Below are positions 1 to 10,911 of a DNA stretch of 64,000 bases, in pieces. A model generated the notes under the pieces. That model did not search any database, was not told where the DNA came from, and saw only the letters and a program-made list of their open reading frames with translations. Source of the stretch: Bimuria novae-zelandiae CBS 107.79 (lineage: Eukaryota; Ascomycota; Dothideomycetes; Pleosporales; Didymosphaeriaceae). How positions within the stretch are numbered: position 1 is the stretch's first letter; the number at the start of each line of letters is the position of its first letter. Position numbers and translations under genes: made by a program. The stretch covers positions 62,001-126,000 of the forward strand of contig ML976721.1 of the NCBI GenBank assembly GCA_010015655.1, in the 5' to 3' direction.

Positions 1-350
1 GACATACTATCCTGCTAAGATTATAGAAGGTGTACTATCCACGGACGGCGCGACCATCCATCGGAATCTAAGGACAATAGAAAGAGAGATAGACGGTAAG
101 GTTTACCCCTCTTATATATAAACCCACACGAATACCCTTAAGGCATTCGTGTTTAACCTGTTTATTAATCTATCGTTTAGATCTAACTAAGCAACCTTGT
201 TAATTTAATTGTACTGTACACACCTTCGATACTAACACCCTAGTGACAAGCGTAAGCTATCACTACACCCTCTCCCGTCCTACCTAGTACTCCTGCCCGA
301 GAACTAACCTTAGCCCCTTAGAGAATAGCTACCTCTTTGGGAGTTTAACA
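1..350 (+). repeat. 5' LTR (left end outside the window)
   Basis: Bases 1-350 match 6386-6735, ending in the same GAGTTTAACA. By comparison with the 3' copy about 19 bases are missing at the left. By eye about 21 positions differ between the two copies and all are transitions, as expected if RIP rather than ordinary drift made the differences. A TATATATAA box lies near 113-121. Confidence 0.93.
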
Positions 351-397
351 TCTTAAACACCCTTAACATAAGTACTAACAGGACCCCTAACTCTTCC

Positions 398-1500
398 ATG
401 GCTTTGGACAACCATGTCACCCCTATAGGGGATGGCAAGAACAAGGCACACAAACCTAACTTATATAATAGTAATTATACCCTTTTTAACACCTAGCTAT
501 TGCAACTAGACCTCTACTTCTTTAACTAAAACTAAGATCTTAAAAATAAAAAGAAGGTTATCTTCGTAGCGACCTATATGCGAGGAAGCGCTAAAGAATA
601 GATCTATCCTTACTTAGTTAAATACCTGGACATAGATTACGACAACGAGGATAAAGACTACATTAACAGCAATAAAGATACTATTAACATTATTAAGGAC
701 TACGCTAACTTTAAGAAATGCCTCTAATAAATATTTAGAATTACTAATAAAACCGCTATCGCTAAGCGTGCGATCTAGACAATCTAATAGTAACGATCCG
801 CAGCTAAGTATGTAGCTAAATTCTGTAAGTACGCCGTGCAACTTAACTAGGAGGATAAATCTCTTAAAATAATGTATAAATAAGGACTTAAACGCAACGT
901 GCGTAAGGAACTACTACGTAGTAGTGTAAAGGTAGAGACCCTAGAAGAACTATATAAAGAGACTATCCACATTAATAGGGAATGGTTTGCCTTACAAGAA
1001 GAGCTACGCAAGAACCTAAGGAACGTTAGTTTTAAATAATAGGCACTTGTAGTCTATAGGGCGCTACCGAAAACACCTCGACGCCAGTAACGCAACTATT
1101 ACGGGCCCTAACCTATAGAAGATGTCTAGTTTAACAACCTAGAAAAGGGAATAGGAAAGGTTACAGGCTTCTAAAAGCCTAACTAACGTATCTTAGATAG
1201 AACCCGACGACAGGGGACTAAGACACGTAAATGTTTTATATATAGTAAACTAGGCCACATAGCCAGGAACTGCAGATCTAAGAATAAGATTACTAGGCAA
1301 CTAAACGTACTAATCGTTAACTAAGAAACAATCGACGAAGAATGGCAAGTAATAAACGCTATTAAACAAGTTAATATCTACGACAAAGAATTAGAATAAT
1401 TAGAGTTACTTAACTTACGACTCTACGAGGATGCATATAAAGGTTTAGATAAAAAAGAGAAAGAGCTAACACCTTAATCTCCTACACCTTACCCTAGCTA
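398..1500 (+). pseudogene. gag of the chromovirus, with CCHC zinc knuckle
   Basis: The frame starts with ATG at 398 and stays open apart from scattered TAG/TAA codons. It includes a capsid-like stretch (KVIFVATYMRG near 558, then PYLVKYL) typical of the Retrotrans_gag family in fungal chromoviruses. A zinc knuckle lies at 1232-1273 with spacing C-x2-[Y]-x4-H-x4-C; the second Cys codon is TAT (Tyr), a one-base TGT-to-TAT change. The 3' limit is vague: reading-frame-like sequence continues towards 2250. Nucleic-acid binding and particle assembly would have been its roles; it can no longer make a full product. Confidence 0.85.
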
Positions 1501-2279
1501 GAGCAAACCTATTACTAGCAAGACGACGAATATTTTTAACTTCTTAAAAAGACACTAACTAAGGGAAGAAGACTTTGGGTTTATAGTAATAAAATAATAA
1601 GACTATATAGCCGCATTTCACCACGCCTACTAACCTGATCTGGTTAGCAAGGCAATACGTGAAATAGTAGACTATCGCTATGCCCACGAAGACCCTAAAA
1701 AGAAGTACCTAAATAAAAACCCAAACTACGAACTATAGTACGACCTGGACCACTGCAACCCTACGCACGAGACTATATAATAGACCCTCTATAGAGAAGA
1801 TTAATATACCCTTTATTACTAAGCTAAAGAATATAGTTACTTTTCCTAAACATACCGACGATGCAGATGGGAGTGGTTTAACTACCCTATTAACTATTAT
1901 AACGTTCACCTCTAGGATAAACGTAAAACGCGATACTTTTTACACCTTAACTAAGTACTAAACTAAGCACTATTACTACTAGTTAATAAAAAATGCGCGT
2001 TAGATAAATAGCAAACATGCTTACACCCTGACTATAAGGAATATAGGGAGCAAAAAGAAAAGCATAGGTTTAATCGCGTACTAAAAGGGACCATAACCCT
2101 TAGGATTAAAATAGTAATAAAGAAAGAAGACGGTGAAGCTATCCTAGAAAAGGCCTAGTAGTAGCCTTAAGGAAAAAAGAAGAAAGGACACCTCGAATCT
2201 ACGAAGCTAGTTACAAAGAAAATATCTTTTTTAGACCTAGGCTTAGGCGAGAAACGCCTTTAAGGAACTAAATGCCACG

Positions 2280-5200
2280 AATAGTTAGGCATTAATTAAG
2301 CTACTAATATAGCTTGAAGAAACATGGATAAAAGCCATGCTGGACTTAGGAGCACAGGAAAGCTATGTGTCGAGAAAAGCACTCGATAGAGCGGGACTCT
2401 ATAAGCGCAAGAAGGCCATACCCTATGCTATCTATATCGCGAATAGACAACTAATGCCTGGCAAAGCAACTATTAAATACGAGGTTAAAACTACCCTCAC
2501 GATCTATGGACACTAGGAATTAATTACCCTTAACATTATTAAAGAAGCCAATCACGACGTGATTTTAGGATTACCCTAGTTAAGGAAGCATAACCCTATA
2601 GTTAACTAGGAAAAGAAAGAGCTATCCTTTAAGCGCTGTAACTGTGTATTGTAAGCAAAGCCTACGCATTAATAGAGCATAATAGTAGATAAGAGAGCTA
2701 TTAATAATATAGTCTCGCGACTAGAAGTTAATAAATACGAAACTAACTTAGTAGACGCTGGCAGGAACTACTAGGTTATAAAGCGTAAGCATAAAGAGAA
2801 CAGCATACCTCTTAATATTCTTAATAAATATAAGGAATAGAGTTATTTATTTTGGGAAGAGAAAGGAGCCAACGCCCTTCCTAAGTATACACACTAAGAT
2901 TATCGCATTGTTCTTAAAGAGGGAAAGACGCCACCCTTTAGACTACTATACAGATAAAGCGTAAAAGAACTCTAATAGATACGCGAATTCCTAAAGAAAG
3001 CCCTTAAGAGGTAATAGATACGCAAGTTAGAATCGCTAGCAGCATTATTACTAATATTTATTATAAAGAAGGATAGAACACAACGTCCATGCATTAACTA
3101 TAGAAGGCTAAATAATATAACGATTAAGAATAGATACCCACTACCAAACATACAAGAGTCTCGAGACAGGCTAGGACGAGCCAAGATATTTACACAATTT
3201 AACCTATAAGACGGATACCACCTTATACGAATAGTAGTAGGTGACGAGTGAAAGATAGCCTTTCGAACCAGATACGGACTGTTTAAGTACCAAGTTATGC
3301 CTTTTGGACTCACGAACGCACCAACAACGTTCTAAGTAATAATTAATAATATACTAAGGAACTACCTCGACATATTTATAGTTACCTACCTTGATGACAT
3401 CCTGATATTCTCTAAACAAGAGAAGGATTATGTATAACACGTATAAATAGTACTACGAGCACTAGACAGCGCTAACCTATAATTAAAACTTAAGAAATAT
3501 AAATTTTATGTTACAGAATTAGAGTTTCTAGGACATGTTATTAATACTAAAAGTATCTAAGTAAGCCCTATAAAAATTAAGGAAGTAAAGAAGTAGAAAT
3601 TACTTACTAACGTTAAGAAAGTACGAGCCTTCCTTAGATTTACTAGATTTAATAGACAGTTTATTACAGACTACTCTAGAATTACGCTACCACTTACGAA
3701 CCTTATAAAGAAAGACAAACCTTTCGATTAGATAAAAGAATGCGAGCAAGCATTCTAAACGCTATAGAAAGCATGTATTACGCTACTAGTCCTTATACAC
3801 TTCCAGGACAATAAACCCCTGCGTATCGAAACAGACGTAAGCGACTTAGCAGTCAGAGCATGCGCGAAATAAGAGAAGAATAGCAAATAGCACCTAATTA
3901 CATACTACGCACACAAGTTTACACCTAAAGAATTACAATACAAAGTACACGATAAAGAACTACTTACGATTATAAAAGCTATTAAATACTAGAGGATCTA
4001 TGCATATAGTTGCTTAGAACTTATAATCTTTACAGACTATAAAAACCTTACACGTTTCACAACCACGAAAGAACTGAACCAACGATAAGGAAGATAGTTA
4101 GAAACACTAGGATAATATAAATTTAAAATTGTGTACACCCTAGGCAAGGAAAACGGACAAGCAGACGCTCTTAGCAGAATAAATAATAATAAAGAAAAGG
4201 TTAAAACCTACTCCGCAATACTAAAGAAAAATCCTAATAGTTCCCTAGAACTAACAGCAGAACTCAATTAACTCCTTATACTTACACGAGAAGTACTAAA
4301 GAAACAATAGATAGAGGTTATATAATAATACTACGACGACCCTGCATATGGACACCCTAGAATTAGAAAAATAATGGAGCTAATCTAAAGGAACTATAGC
4401 TTTAAAGGAATTAAGGAAGTAGTAATAACCTATATACGCAAATGCGCAGATTGCCAGCGCAATAAACACGCAACACATCCTAAGTATAGAGAAATGCAAG
4501 CTATCTAGATACCTATAGCACCATGGGAAGACATCGTAATGGACTTTGTTATAGGATTGCCAAAGTTAAAGGATCCTATAAACGGAGTAAGTTACGACGT
4601 AATACTAGTAATCGTGTGTAGATTTACTAAATATGTGGAATTACTATCGTGCAAAAAGGCAATAATAGTAACGGAACTAGCGTTCCTTATCCTAAATTAA
4701 CTTATACGACATTATGGCATCCCTAAGATAATTATCAGCGATAGAGACAAACTCTTTACTTCGAACTACTAGACAACACTCATGGCACTTATTGGAACAA
4801 AACGAAAACTATTAATAGCCTACCACCCACAGACGGACGGACAAACAGAACGTACGAATTAAATAATAGAAACGTACCTACGCATCTACTGCAACAACTA
4901 GAAGAATAATTAGATTTCCCTATTATTAATGGCACAATTAGCATACAATAACAAGATATTAGTAGTAACTGGATATACACCGTTCTATGCAAACCACGAA
5001 AGACATCTACATCTTTTTAATTAGATATTTCCTACTGCTATTAGAGCGGAAGAAGCCATCAACACGGCTATAAAAATAAAAGAAATACATTAATAACTCC
5101 GAGAAAACCTTAAGAAAGCTTAATAGCAAAGCATTTCCTATACGAACTAAAAAAGAAAAACGGCACCTTAGCTAAAGAAGGGGGATAAAGCATATCTACT

Positions 5201-5640
5201 TACAAAAAATCTTCGAACCTAGAAGAAAAAGCACAAGAAACTAGATTATATTAAGATTAGGCCATTTTTTATTTCCGAACAAATATCACCGGTTAACTAC
5301 TAATTAGAATTACCACCAGACGCCAAAATACACCTAGTATTCTACATAGACCAATTAGAACTAGCGGACCTAGAGACACCAGTCGAAACCACCTTCTATT
5401 ACTAGCTAGAGGAAGAAACCGAATTCGAAGTAAAAAAGATACTACGATACACGGATTAGCTACAAACCTACTTAATTAAGTAGAAAGAATATCCACACTT
5501 AGAAGACATATAAGAACTAGAAGTAAACCTTAACAACTATCGCTAAATGTTAGCACAATACTATCGTTAGACCATAAGAAGGAATTAGGAACAATCAGAG
5601 GAGAACCTGACAAAAATTTGTTAAGAAGAAGATCTATTAA
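2280..5640 (+). pseudogene. pol of the chromovirus: PR-RT-RNaseH-IN-chromodomain
   Basis: One frame runs through the whole polyprotein. The protease active site near 2343 reads D-L-G instead of D-[S/T]-G. The reverse transcriptase has an intact YLDD box at 3387-3398 followed by ILIFS. RNase H has an ETD-type motif near 3826. The integrase has the zinc-binding C-x2-C (CADCQRN near 4444), the core Asp in VMDFVIGLP near 4540, the second Asp in IISDRD near 4729, and the Glu in TDGQTER near 4840. From about 5421 the sequence FEVKKIL..LIK*KEYP..ED matches a chromodomain, with Trp codons now TAG. Dozens of stops of this kind break the frame, while catalytic Asp codons happen to survive. The exact ends are uncertain. 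Confidence 0.92.
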
Positions 5641-5699
5641 TAGATTAGGAAAGGGATTATTAGCCTGTAACTAGCCTAGATTAGCGAAGAAATTGTTTT

Positions 5700-6147
5700 A
5701 GAACGGAGCATTTGCACTCGAGCTCTTTGTCTCTTACACCTTATCCTAGGCGTCTAGTAACTTCTTATCCTAACGCGCGAATAACCTCTTACGACTCTTA
5801 ATTTCTAATAACTTACGCTTATAGTAAGCAAGTTCTTATTAACTACGTAACGCTTCTTCCTTAGCGCGAGCTAACGCTAATTATTTTTTACGCTTCTTAT
5901 CCTCTACCTTCTCTTACTCCTCTTTAGGAATAAACAATTTACACTCGCTCCTTGCAGCAATACAACTAGCACAACGACTAGATGCAGTATCCACAAAATA
6001 ATAAATATTTAGCTTTTTATAGCGACCGCAACGAAAAGGTATCTCCCTACTACTCTCTTTAACACGGCGAATATAATTACGCCGCTCTTAGGTTAAAGTC
6101 TTCTTATAAGGCGCGCGCGCTTTGCGGGGCTTAGGATCCTTAGGCAT
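5700..6147 (-). pseudogene. antisense reading frame of the chromovirus, Cys-rich coiled-coil-like protein
   Basis: Between integrase and the 3' LTR, the minus strand holds a frame starting at ATG 6147 (MPKDPKPRKARAPYKK) that stays coherent to about 5700 apart from RIP-type stops. It has a Cys-rich segment (RCGRYKKLN, then RCASCIAARSEC, with one Cys codon apparently turned to Tyr) followed by a long Lys/Glu/Ala/Arg heptad-like helix. This looks like a small zinc-binding plus coiled-coil protein made from the strand opposite to gag-pol. I recall similar reverse-strand frames in related fungal gypsy elements but cannot name one. Function unknown. Confidence 0.6.
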
Positions 6148-6366
6148 AGTTAGGAAGGCATTAAGACTAGAACACAAAAACAGCGACTTACGCGAGTATT
6201 TATATGCGATAACCGTATCTACAGCCAGGGGGCGCGGAACAAGGATACCAAGGACGCTATCTAAAAGAGGGAAGGTGATGTTAGGATCTGAACATGTATA
6301 GAACGCGGAGGACCAACAAGCCTTAGTGGAAGTAACACTTAGCGGGGTCGCGTAACCGAGGTCACG

Positions 6367-6735
6367 TGATGTACTATCCAGCCAAGACATACTATCCTGC
6401 TAAGATTATGGAAGGTGTACCATCCACGGACGGTGCGACCATCCATCGGAATCTAGGGACGATAGAAAAAGAGATAGATAGTAAGGTTTACCCCTCTTGT
6501 ATATAAACCTACACGAATACCCTTAAGGCATTCGTGTTTAACCTGTTTATTAATCTATTATTTGGATCTAACTAAGCAACCTTGTTGATTTAATTATGCT
6601 ATACACACCTTTAATACTAACACCCTAGTGACAAGCGCAAGCTATCACTACACCCTCTCCCGTCCTACCTAGTACTCCTGCCCGAGAACCAACCTTAGCC
6701 CCTTAGAGAATAGCTACCTCTTTGGGAGTTTAACA
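6367..6735 (+). repeat. 3' LTR of the chromovirus
   Basis: Matches the 5' LTR from 6386 on. A TG at 6367 and CA at 6734-6735 would give the usual TG...CA ends and a length of 369 bases; the left border is inferred, because the matching part of the 5' LTR is off the window. Confidence 0.85.
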
Positions 6736-8969
6736 GCTTCTTTGCTAGGTGGCTCGAATCCTATGTAAGAGTTCTAGCTATAGTAAATTAGGAAAGTCGA
6801 CGCTTAAGTTAACTTTAAAACTATATTATTAGTATTAAATTATACTATAGGTAATTATTATACGTAATGATCCTAAGCGTAGTTTGTGTACGCTTATAGT
6901 ACCTATTCTATAGCTATGTTAGCATTCTCCATCTGTCTGTCTGTCTCTAAATAATACGCTAAGGATAGCAGTGCTATAATTTTTAGCTAGCTATAAAGTT
7001 TAGTCTAGAACGCTAATACGAATTAGGTACCTTAATTAGATAATATTATTATGGGAAAGCTATAATTAGTCTATACGTATTATAGGAAGAGCTACGCGAT
7101 CTCTAGTATAATAATATTTTTATATAGTATTATATATTAATACTTACTTAGCCTATTAATTACTACTATAATATTCTTATATCCTTCTAAGTCTAGTAGG
7201 TTTACTATAAAGTCTATTAAGATATACTACTAGCGTTGTTTTGTAATAAGTAAGGGCTTTATGAGACTATAATATTTATCTCTAGACGACTTTACTTTGC
7301 GATATGTATGGTAATAGGCTATATATCGCTTTACTATTTCGAACATCCTAAGCTAGTAGTACTCTCTTTGCAGGATTTCCAAAGTTTTGCCTCTGCCTAG
7401 GTGGCCACCTACAGGAGAGTCATGAACGTGACGAAGGAGCTTAATTTTTAGTTTATTATAGTCTAGTATTATTATCTAATTGCGATAATATATACAATTA
7501 TCCCTAATCTTATACTTACTAAGTATAATATTTTTTAATTTATAGGCTTTACTTTATAGGAGTTATAGTGTTTTAGTAATTAGTTTATCCTTAAGATATT
7601 CCTTGTTAATAATCTCCGTAATTAATTAATTTATCTTTAGAAGGCGTATCTCTATAGTAAGTTTAAAAAGTTTTAGGCGTAACAGTGTTTAGTTCTATGC
7701 TACTTTAGCTTCTTTTTATACTATGATATTTTATAATTATTAGGTAAGCGTGTTTGGCTTTTCGCCTTTTTTACTAAGTTAATAGGTAATTATAAACTAA
7801 AAGCAATATAAGTAATTTAACTATTTAGCCCAGTAATAGCTTAATTACTTTATTATAGTAAAGTACTATAGGTTCTTATAGTCGCTAAGCACGTTAATTA
7901 GGAAAGCTACCCTCTTTAACTTAAGTTATTATTACTTAAAGTAGCAGACTATCGCGAGTAGTTTTTTATTATAAATTTTATAGTTATCCTCTATAGGGCT
8001 TATCTTTTTAAAGTAGTAAGCTACTAGTTATAGTTCTCTATCCTTATCCTTCTAAGATAGTACTTTAGCTATAACATAGTTAGAGGCGTTAGCCTCTACT
8101 ATAATTAGTAGTTTTAGGCTAAAATAGCGTAGTATAGGAGCACTTATAAAGTAGCCTTTAGCTAGTTAAACGCGTCTTAATAGGCGCTATTAAAGTAAAA
8201 TATTTAATCCTTTTTAGTTAGGTTTATAAGTACCGAAGTTTATTTTAAGAAATCTAGTATATATTAATAATAGAAGTTTATAAAACCTAGAAAGGCGCGT
8301 ATATCCTTTACGTTCTATAAATACTCTTAGTCTTGTATTACTTCTACCTTTTTAGGGTCTACCTAGATGCTGTCTATGGTAATTACGTGCCCTAGGTACG
8401 TAACCTAAGTCTAATAGAATTTGTACTTACTAACGTTTAGCTATAAGCCTACTTCTTCTATAGCTTTAAGCACTATTTGTACGTATTAGTGGTATTTTAA
8501 TAGAGACTCGCTATATATTAGGATATTATTAATATACGCCATATAAAACATGTCTAAGTAAAGTTATAGCGTATTATTTACGTAGTGCTAGAACGTGCTT
8601 ATGGCATTAGCTAGTCTAAAAGGTATAATAAGGTATTTAAACAGGCCGTATCTTATATTAAAGGCTATTAGCCATTTATCTCCCTTTACTATTATAGCTT
8701 ATTAAAGGTAGTAATAATATTAAGCTTTATGTAGTATTTTACCTTACTTAGGTAGCTTAGCGTTTTCTAAAGTAAGGGGATTAAGTATTAGTTCTTAATT
8801 ATGAGCACGTTAAGTGCTTTATAGTTAATATAGAATTTTAATCCTCTACCTAGCTTCTTTATAAAGATTACTAGTAAGGTAATAGGTAACTTACTAGCTT
8901 ATATAAAGCCCTTTTTTAAGTGCTTAGTTAGGTACTTCTTTAGTACTTTTAGTTTATCTTGCGACATGC
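6736..8969 (-). mobile_element. second Ty3/gypsy element, fragment, minus strand
   Basis: AT-rich RIP-decayed DNA whose minus strand encodes, from high to low coordinates, reverse transcriptase, RNase H and integrase of a Ty3/gypsy element distinct from the one at 1-6735. No LTR is visible. Its left end is cut by the chromovirus 3' LTR and its right end by the mariner-like element, so both gag and the integrase tail are missing here; the remaining integrase end may lie left of the window. Confidence 0.85.
6740..8969 (-). pseudogene. gypsy pol fragment (RT, RNase H, integrase)
   Basis: The frame opens at the right edge with MSQDKLKVLKKYLTKHL, the conserved linker before reverse transcriptase, then IFIKKLGRGLKFYINYKALN. 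The YxDD box near 8525-8545 now reads Y-I-N-N, so both catalytic Asp codons are lost. RNase H follows to about 7900. The integrase zinc-finger region at about 7370-7435 is strikingly intact (HDSPVGGHLGRGKTLEILQ), while the core and the DRQMENANIAIE motif near 6900 are decayed. Stops abound. The integrase end at 6736 reads GFEPPSKEA and is interrupted by the chromovirus. Confidence 0.82.
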
Positions 8970-8971
8970 TA

Positions 8972-9008
8972 CAATGGGTGGAAAAAAGTGGACTATCGCT
9001 CACGTGAA
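8972..9008 (+). repeat. left terminal inverted repeat of the mariner-like element
   Basis: 37 bases starting CAATGGGTGG and ending CACGTGAA, identical to the reverse complement of 10715-10751; preceded by the TA target at 8970-8971. Confidence 0.95.
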
Positions 9009-9104
9009 ATTCCTTGGCTGAACACCGAAAATTTCAGCTACATCGTGAATTTACCATCAAAGTAGCTTTTAAGCAGCAATATACTAGATGTAAAGGTATT
9101 TAAA

Positions 9105-10592
9105 TTATGCCGTAAAGTTATTATTATAATTAGCTTTTTCATAAGCTTTAGCCACATCACGAAAGTAATTAGGATGGAGTTAATAAGCTATATATTGCCT
9201 TATTGTCTTATCTTCCTGCTAAATAGATTGTATAAATACTATCGTATCGTTTTTGGCTTGTTTTAACGCGCTCTTTACTTTGTAGTCCTCTAAGAAACCC
9301 TTAAGCCTGCTAAAACAGCGCTTAATTAGGTGTAAATCGGGTAAGTTAGGGGAGTGCAGAGCAAAGCGTATGTCCTTTTTTTTAATTTTAGGTGCGCAAT
9401 ATTAGAGCCCTAGGCTATAGAGGTAGACGTTATCTTGCACTAAAAATACTTAAGCATAGGGGTTATTAGCGCGTACAGCTTCGTAGTAGGGAAAAACAAC
9501 GTCCTTAAGCACCTATTTAGCGTACTAGATCCCGTTTATGCCCTTCCTACTTTTGTATACAAAGTCCTCGTATTTAAAGAACTTATTAGGAGTAACAGGG
9601 TTTTTGCAACTAGCCTAGAGGGCTCCTCCTTTCTTACTAGTAGCTTAATTAGTAGCCTTAGTAGCCTTATTATAGTAAAGAATATTATAATTAATCTTAC
9701 TAAGAGCGCGCTCCTTCTAGGTGCTAATAACGTTCGCACAGGCCCTCTTATTATTAATTAATTTGCAAGCCCTCTTATTAGCTTTACGTACGCGCTTAAG
9801 TGTCTCCTCGCGATTCTCCTCCTCCTTTGCTACCTATACTAAACATGGGCGTTTTAAACTGTAAATAGTAGTATTAGTAGACGTAGCAGCGCAGATTATA
9901 AGGCTAAAAGAGGGTGGGCGATACAAGAGGGCGTATTTATTAGCTAGAGCGCTACGTGCCCTTTAAATGTACTGCTTACCTCCGCGAAGATTCCTGCCTC
10001 TAATTAATTTACTAGTTTCGTCGTAGCAAATAAATATAAGCTTAGGAGCAAAGCGCTTGTGTATAGTAAAGATCTAGGCAACGTAGCGCTCTCGATTGCG
10101 TATATCGTCGTCGTCAAGCTCAGGCTTCTTTAGGCGTACACCTCGTACAATAGCGTAGGTGTGGTCGTGATCGCGGTGCTCGTGAGCAATTTTAACTAGT
10201 GTAGGACAGCTTACTATAATCCTGACCTCTTAGAGGACGTGGCGGGTCGATTCTTTAATATCGTAAGTGCCAAATTATATAATAGCGTTACGTATTTAAG
10301 CACTAAGCTTACTACCGTTGCGTACCTTAGGTTCAGCTCCAAGGGGACCGATACGGGTAGCATAGACTTTAGCTAGCAAATTATTAAGCGATAGGTCAAG
10401 CGAGGCCTCCGCACAAGCCTTTTCAACCTTCTTAAAGACTTTCTATAGTATTAAGATGCTCAAACCCATCGCGCCAGCGATATAGGCGTATTCAGTGTTC
10501 GAGAGCTTGCGTAGGGCTACGATAGCACCTTTCTAAGCCTCTATAAGGTTACAAGAGTCATTCGGGCGGCCGCTAGTGCGTTAAGGTGGCAT
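9105..10592 (-). pseudogene. DDE transposase of the mariner-like element
   Basis: ATG at 10592 to TAA at 9105 gives 1488 bases, 495 codons, with no frameshift but many in-frame TAG/TAA codons. The N-terminal half has helix-turn-helix-like segments (GRPNDS, EYAYIAGAMGLS, then IAHEHRDHDHTYAIV). The catalytic triad positions are visible: Asp in FICYDETSK near 10020, Asp in LVQDN near 9437, and the third residue in SPNLPDLHLIK near 9320, where the expected Glu is now Lys, a G-to-A change. Spacing between the last two is about 36 residues. It would cut and paste the element; it is dead by stops and by the lost Glu. Confidence 0.88.
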
Positions 10593-10714
10593 AATGGGTG
10601 TTGTTAGCAAAAAAAATCGCTATATACGAGGTGATAATAGAGTCCTAGTGTTCAGTTTAGAGCTGAGGCACGGACCAAGTACCCTTATTAATAAGATAAC
10701 TAGCGCCTTGGCAG

Positions 10715-10751
10715 TTCACGTGAGCGATAGTCCACTTTTTTCCACCCATTG
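10715..10751 (-). repeat. right terminal inverted repeat of the mariner-like element
   Basis: 37 bases, perfect inverted match to 8972-9008, followed by the TA target at 10752-10753. Confidence 0.95.
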
Positions 10752-10769
10752 TAGGTTAGCACAACTTAC

Positions 10770-10911
10770 CACAAACGTCGCATTTTGACCATGCTTCCGG
10801 TATGTCGACGTCGTTGACATAAGTCACAATGACTTCCTTGAAGATATCCGTTGGGAGCTGCAAGATCCGAAAAGGCGCCATGGCCTTGGTGGTGTTGTCG
10901 GGGGTTGCCAT
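10770..10911 (-). pseudogene. orphan first exon of a host gene cut off by transposons
   Basis: ATG at 10911 opens 47 codons plus one base, ending at a consensus donor GTAAGT (10764-10769 on the minus strand). The peptide contains FRILQLPTDIFKEVIVTYV and DIPEAW, which resembles the start of a large family of uncharacterised Dothideomycete proteins with an LPTDI motif (ankyrin- or F-box-like in some members). Only 16 bases of intron, with a GCTAAC branch-like motif, remain before the TA target of the mariner-like element. No later exon is present in the window, because the sequence beyond the transposon is gypsy DNA. The exon is normal in composition and not RIP-mutated. Confidence 0.6.

Larger units (their letters stand above)
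1..6735 (+). mobile_element. Ty3/gypsy chromovirus LTR retrotransposon, RIP-inactivated
   Basis: Seen: two near-identical terminal repeats (1-350, cut by the window edge, and about 6367-6735) bracket about 6 kb with gag, protease, reverse transcriptase, RNase H, integrase and chromodomain in Ty3/gypsy order. Gag lies in one frame and pol in the +1 frame. Both keep their frame over kilobases but are filled with TAG/TAA where Trp or Gln is expected, the hallmark of RIP. The 3' LTR runs directly into the integrase tail of another gypsy element on the opposite strand (from 6736), so this copy most likely inserted into that one. The outer left flank is off the window, so the target duplication cannot be checked. 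The element is certainly inactive. Confidence 0.95.
8972..10751 (-). mobile_element. Tc1/mariner-class DNA transposon, complete length, RIP-decayed
   Basis: Perfect 37-bp inverted repeats begin CAATGGGTGG at each end and are flanked on both sides by TA (8970-8971 and 10752-10753), the target duplication of the Tc1/mariner superfamily. Length is 1780 bases with one transposase frame on the minus strand. The terminal repeats are not mutated, while the interior is RIP-decayed. The left flank is gypsy pol and the right flank a host-gene exon. Confidence 0.93.

Noticed and set aside
6088..6390. The whole 100-residue minus-strand frame from 6390
   Set aside because: Its first 80 residues lie in LTR and non-coding sequence; the supported antisense frame begins at the internal ATG at 6147.
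6745..6765. GGCTCGAATCC resembling a tRNA T-loop next to the 3' LTR
   Set aside because: No matching acceptor, D or anticodon stems around it; it is part of the gypsy 2 integrase tail (GFEPP).
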